From Ramicandelaber brevisporus (taxonomy: Eukaryota; Kickxellomycota; Ramicandelaberales; Ramicandelaberaceae): a DNA stretch of 17,838 nt. The notes under the pieces are model-generated. The model was given only the letters and a program-made list of their open reading frames with translations. It ran no database searches and was not told where the DNA came from. A program made the translations under genes and the position numbers. The stretch covers positions 1 to 17,838 of the forward strand of contig MU602692.1 of the NCBI GenBank assembly GCA_025201865.1, in the 5' to 3' direction. How positions within the stretch are numbered: the stretch's first letter is position 1; each line of letters begins with the position of its first letter. Shown here piece by piece: positions 16,717 to 17,838 of the stretch.

Positions 16717-17838
16717 ATGAGCTCGACTGATGACTTGCCGCCGCCGACGACGCTCAGCGACTTCTTCAAGGCTGTGCACGACACACCCGTAACTGTGCGA
16801 GCTGTGCACGTTGTCGGCCTGAAGGGCACTCGACGATCGCTTGTTGAACATGCCATCACGAACACCTTGCAGTCGCGCACGTTTGGAACCCTGCTTGAGC
16901 AGTCTCAGCGCGCTGGTGGGTTGTTGACGGCACTGGAAGTTGCCAAAGCTGTGCATGTCAAGATTGATACAGCGCCGCAGGCTCAAGAGCGAAAGAATCC
17001 AGCGCTCGCAATGCTCCTTGGCGGATTGGGTGGTGGTGGTGCATCAGCAGCATCGAAGGGCAGTCATCGCGAGCAAAAGAGTCCATCGAGTGGTCCTGAA
17101 GAGGTTGATGTGATTCTCAGCTGTGATTCAATTGGTCGAATCCGCCTAAAGACGGGTACTGAGGTTGGCCAGGACGAAGTTGGCGTCAACACGGTTGGCA
17201 CGCTTGTTAACATGTTTGGCGGTGGAGAAACACTGACTGGTTCAGTTGCTTATGGTACACGCACCACATCGGATTACAAACTGCACTACTCAATGCCAAT
17301 TGCATATGATCCCCTGCGGCGATTTGACTGTCTATTGCACCACGCCAATACTGATCACCAGCTGCGCAGCTCGTATGATGAATTGAATCGTGGCATCTTG
17401 CTCAAGTATCAAACATATGCGGATGGCATGCTTGGTGGATGGCTGCCGAGTACAACGCACAGTTTCTCGTATGTGTGTGACTGGCGAACTGTACACAATA
17501 TTAAACGAGAGGGTGTTGGCGCGACGATTAGACACGCAGCTGGACACTCTATAAAGAGTGCGCTTGGATACGAAATGGTAATGGATACGAGAGATTCGGC
17601 AGCAATGCCGTCCAGCGGCTCAGTATTTAAACTGAGAGCAGAGTACGCTGGACTGGGTGGCGATGTGCAGCATGCAAAAGTGTATGGAGAGACTCAAAAG
17701 GCGGTCAAGCTGGGCGATGCGTGGAACTGGTTCTCTTCCAAATTCAGCTCGGTGTCAAAGGATGCGTCAGACAGCAGAGGGTTCTTTTCGAACCTTGTTC
17801 TCACAAAGACGGCTGTTGGCGGACTGCTGCTTCCATTG
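16717..17838 (+). CDS. SAM50: SAM50/Tob55 mitochondrial outer-membrane beta-barrel insertase, 5' part
   Basis: Codons run open for 374 residues to the window end, so the C-terminus is missing. Sam50 is the core of the sorting and assembly machinery, which inserts beta-barrel proteins into the mitochondrial outer membrane; it belongs to the Omp85 family. After a short N-terminal segment, a POTRA-like domain starts near residue 25 (TVRAVHVVGLKGTRRSLVE) and runs to about 135, interrupted by a Gly/Ser-rich linker (about 94-129). The barrel entry block NTVGTLVNMFGGGETL (158-173) matches the Sam50 pattern 'rN.FGgaE.l', followed by GTRTTSDYKLHYSMPI, a typical strand/P motif. Alternating hydrophobic strands continue to the edge. 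There is no N-terminal presequence, as expected for an outer-membrane barrel. The ATG is the first in frame, in an AAAG context. The usual length (roughly 470-520) means about a quarter is off the window. Confidence 0.88.
   Translation, partial: MSSTDDLPPPTTLSDFFKAVHDTPVTVRAVHVVGLKGTRRSLVEHAITNTLQSRTFGTLLEQSQRAGGLLTALEVAKAVHVKIDTAPQAQERKNPALAMLLGGLGGGGASAASKGSHREQKSPSSGPEEVDVILSCDSIGRIRLKTGTEVGQDEVGVNTVGTLVNMFGGGETLTGSVAYGTRTTSDYKLHYSMPIAYDPLRRFDCLLHHANTDHQLRSSYDELNRGILLKYQTYADGMLGGWLPSTTHSFSYVCDWRTVHNIKREGVGATIRHAAGHSIKSALGYEMVMDTRDSAAMPSSGSVFKLRAEYAGLGGDVQHAKVYGETQKAVKLGDAWNWFSSKFSSVSKDASDSRGFFSNLVLTKTAVGGLLLPL

Noticed and set aside
1-17838. tRNA, rRNA, CRISPR, transposon or integrase features
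   Set aside because: Intergenic regions were read for tRNA-like T-arm sequence, terminal inverted repeats and spaced direct repeats. Nothing fitted; the only repeats are simple sequence, the CTD and the two tandem duplications.

Overview
This is a eukaryotic nuclear segment. It holds polyadenylated-type, monocistronic genes on both strands, with long (0.3-1 kb) leaders and intergenic gaps and no obvious introns. The recognisable proteins are a cytosolic M3 metallopeptidase (saccharolysin/thimet oligopeptidase type), the largest subunit of RNA polymerase II with a YSPTSPS-type tail, and the mitochondrial outer-membrane insertase Sam50. Their similarity to fungal homologues, the intron-poor layout and a trypsin-fold surface protein suggest an early-diverging fungus, perhaps of the Kickxellomycotina/Zoopagomycota type. 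The lineage is inference; the sequence alone does not prove it.

Layout: 1-897 is the leader and promoter region of the first gene. 898-3012 (+) is the M3 peptidase. 3013-3976 is intergenic, rich in short tandem repeats. 3977-9620 (+) is RPB1. 9892-11901 (+) is a C2H2-type zinc-finger protein built from two copies of a roughly 286-residue unit. 12246-13376 (-) is a type I membrane protein with a catalytically dead trypsin fold. 13377-14159 is a divergent promoter region. 14160-16386 (+) is a MATE-like multi-pass transporter. 16717 to the window end (+) is SAM50, cut by the window edge. The genes do not form a pathway: they are neighbouring housekeeping genes, one lineage-specific regulator-like gene and two membrane proteins.

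The most striking feature is that two unrelated genes, about 5 kb apart, are each broken by perfect tandem duplications whose unit length is 3n+1. RPB1 carries a 76-bp exact duplication inside the CTD. The MATE-like gene carries about 4.8 copies of a 142-bp unit, with an in-frame TAA at each of the four junctions. Collapsing each array to one copy restores a full-length reading frame (about 26 CTD heptads; a 552-residue transporter). Either the assembly carries tandem-repeat errors or mixed haplotypes, or the genome has recent frame-breaking duplications in both genes. Deciding between these is the first thing to check. No mobile element, CRISPR array, tRNA or rRNA was seen.
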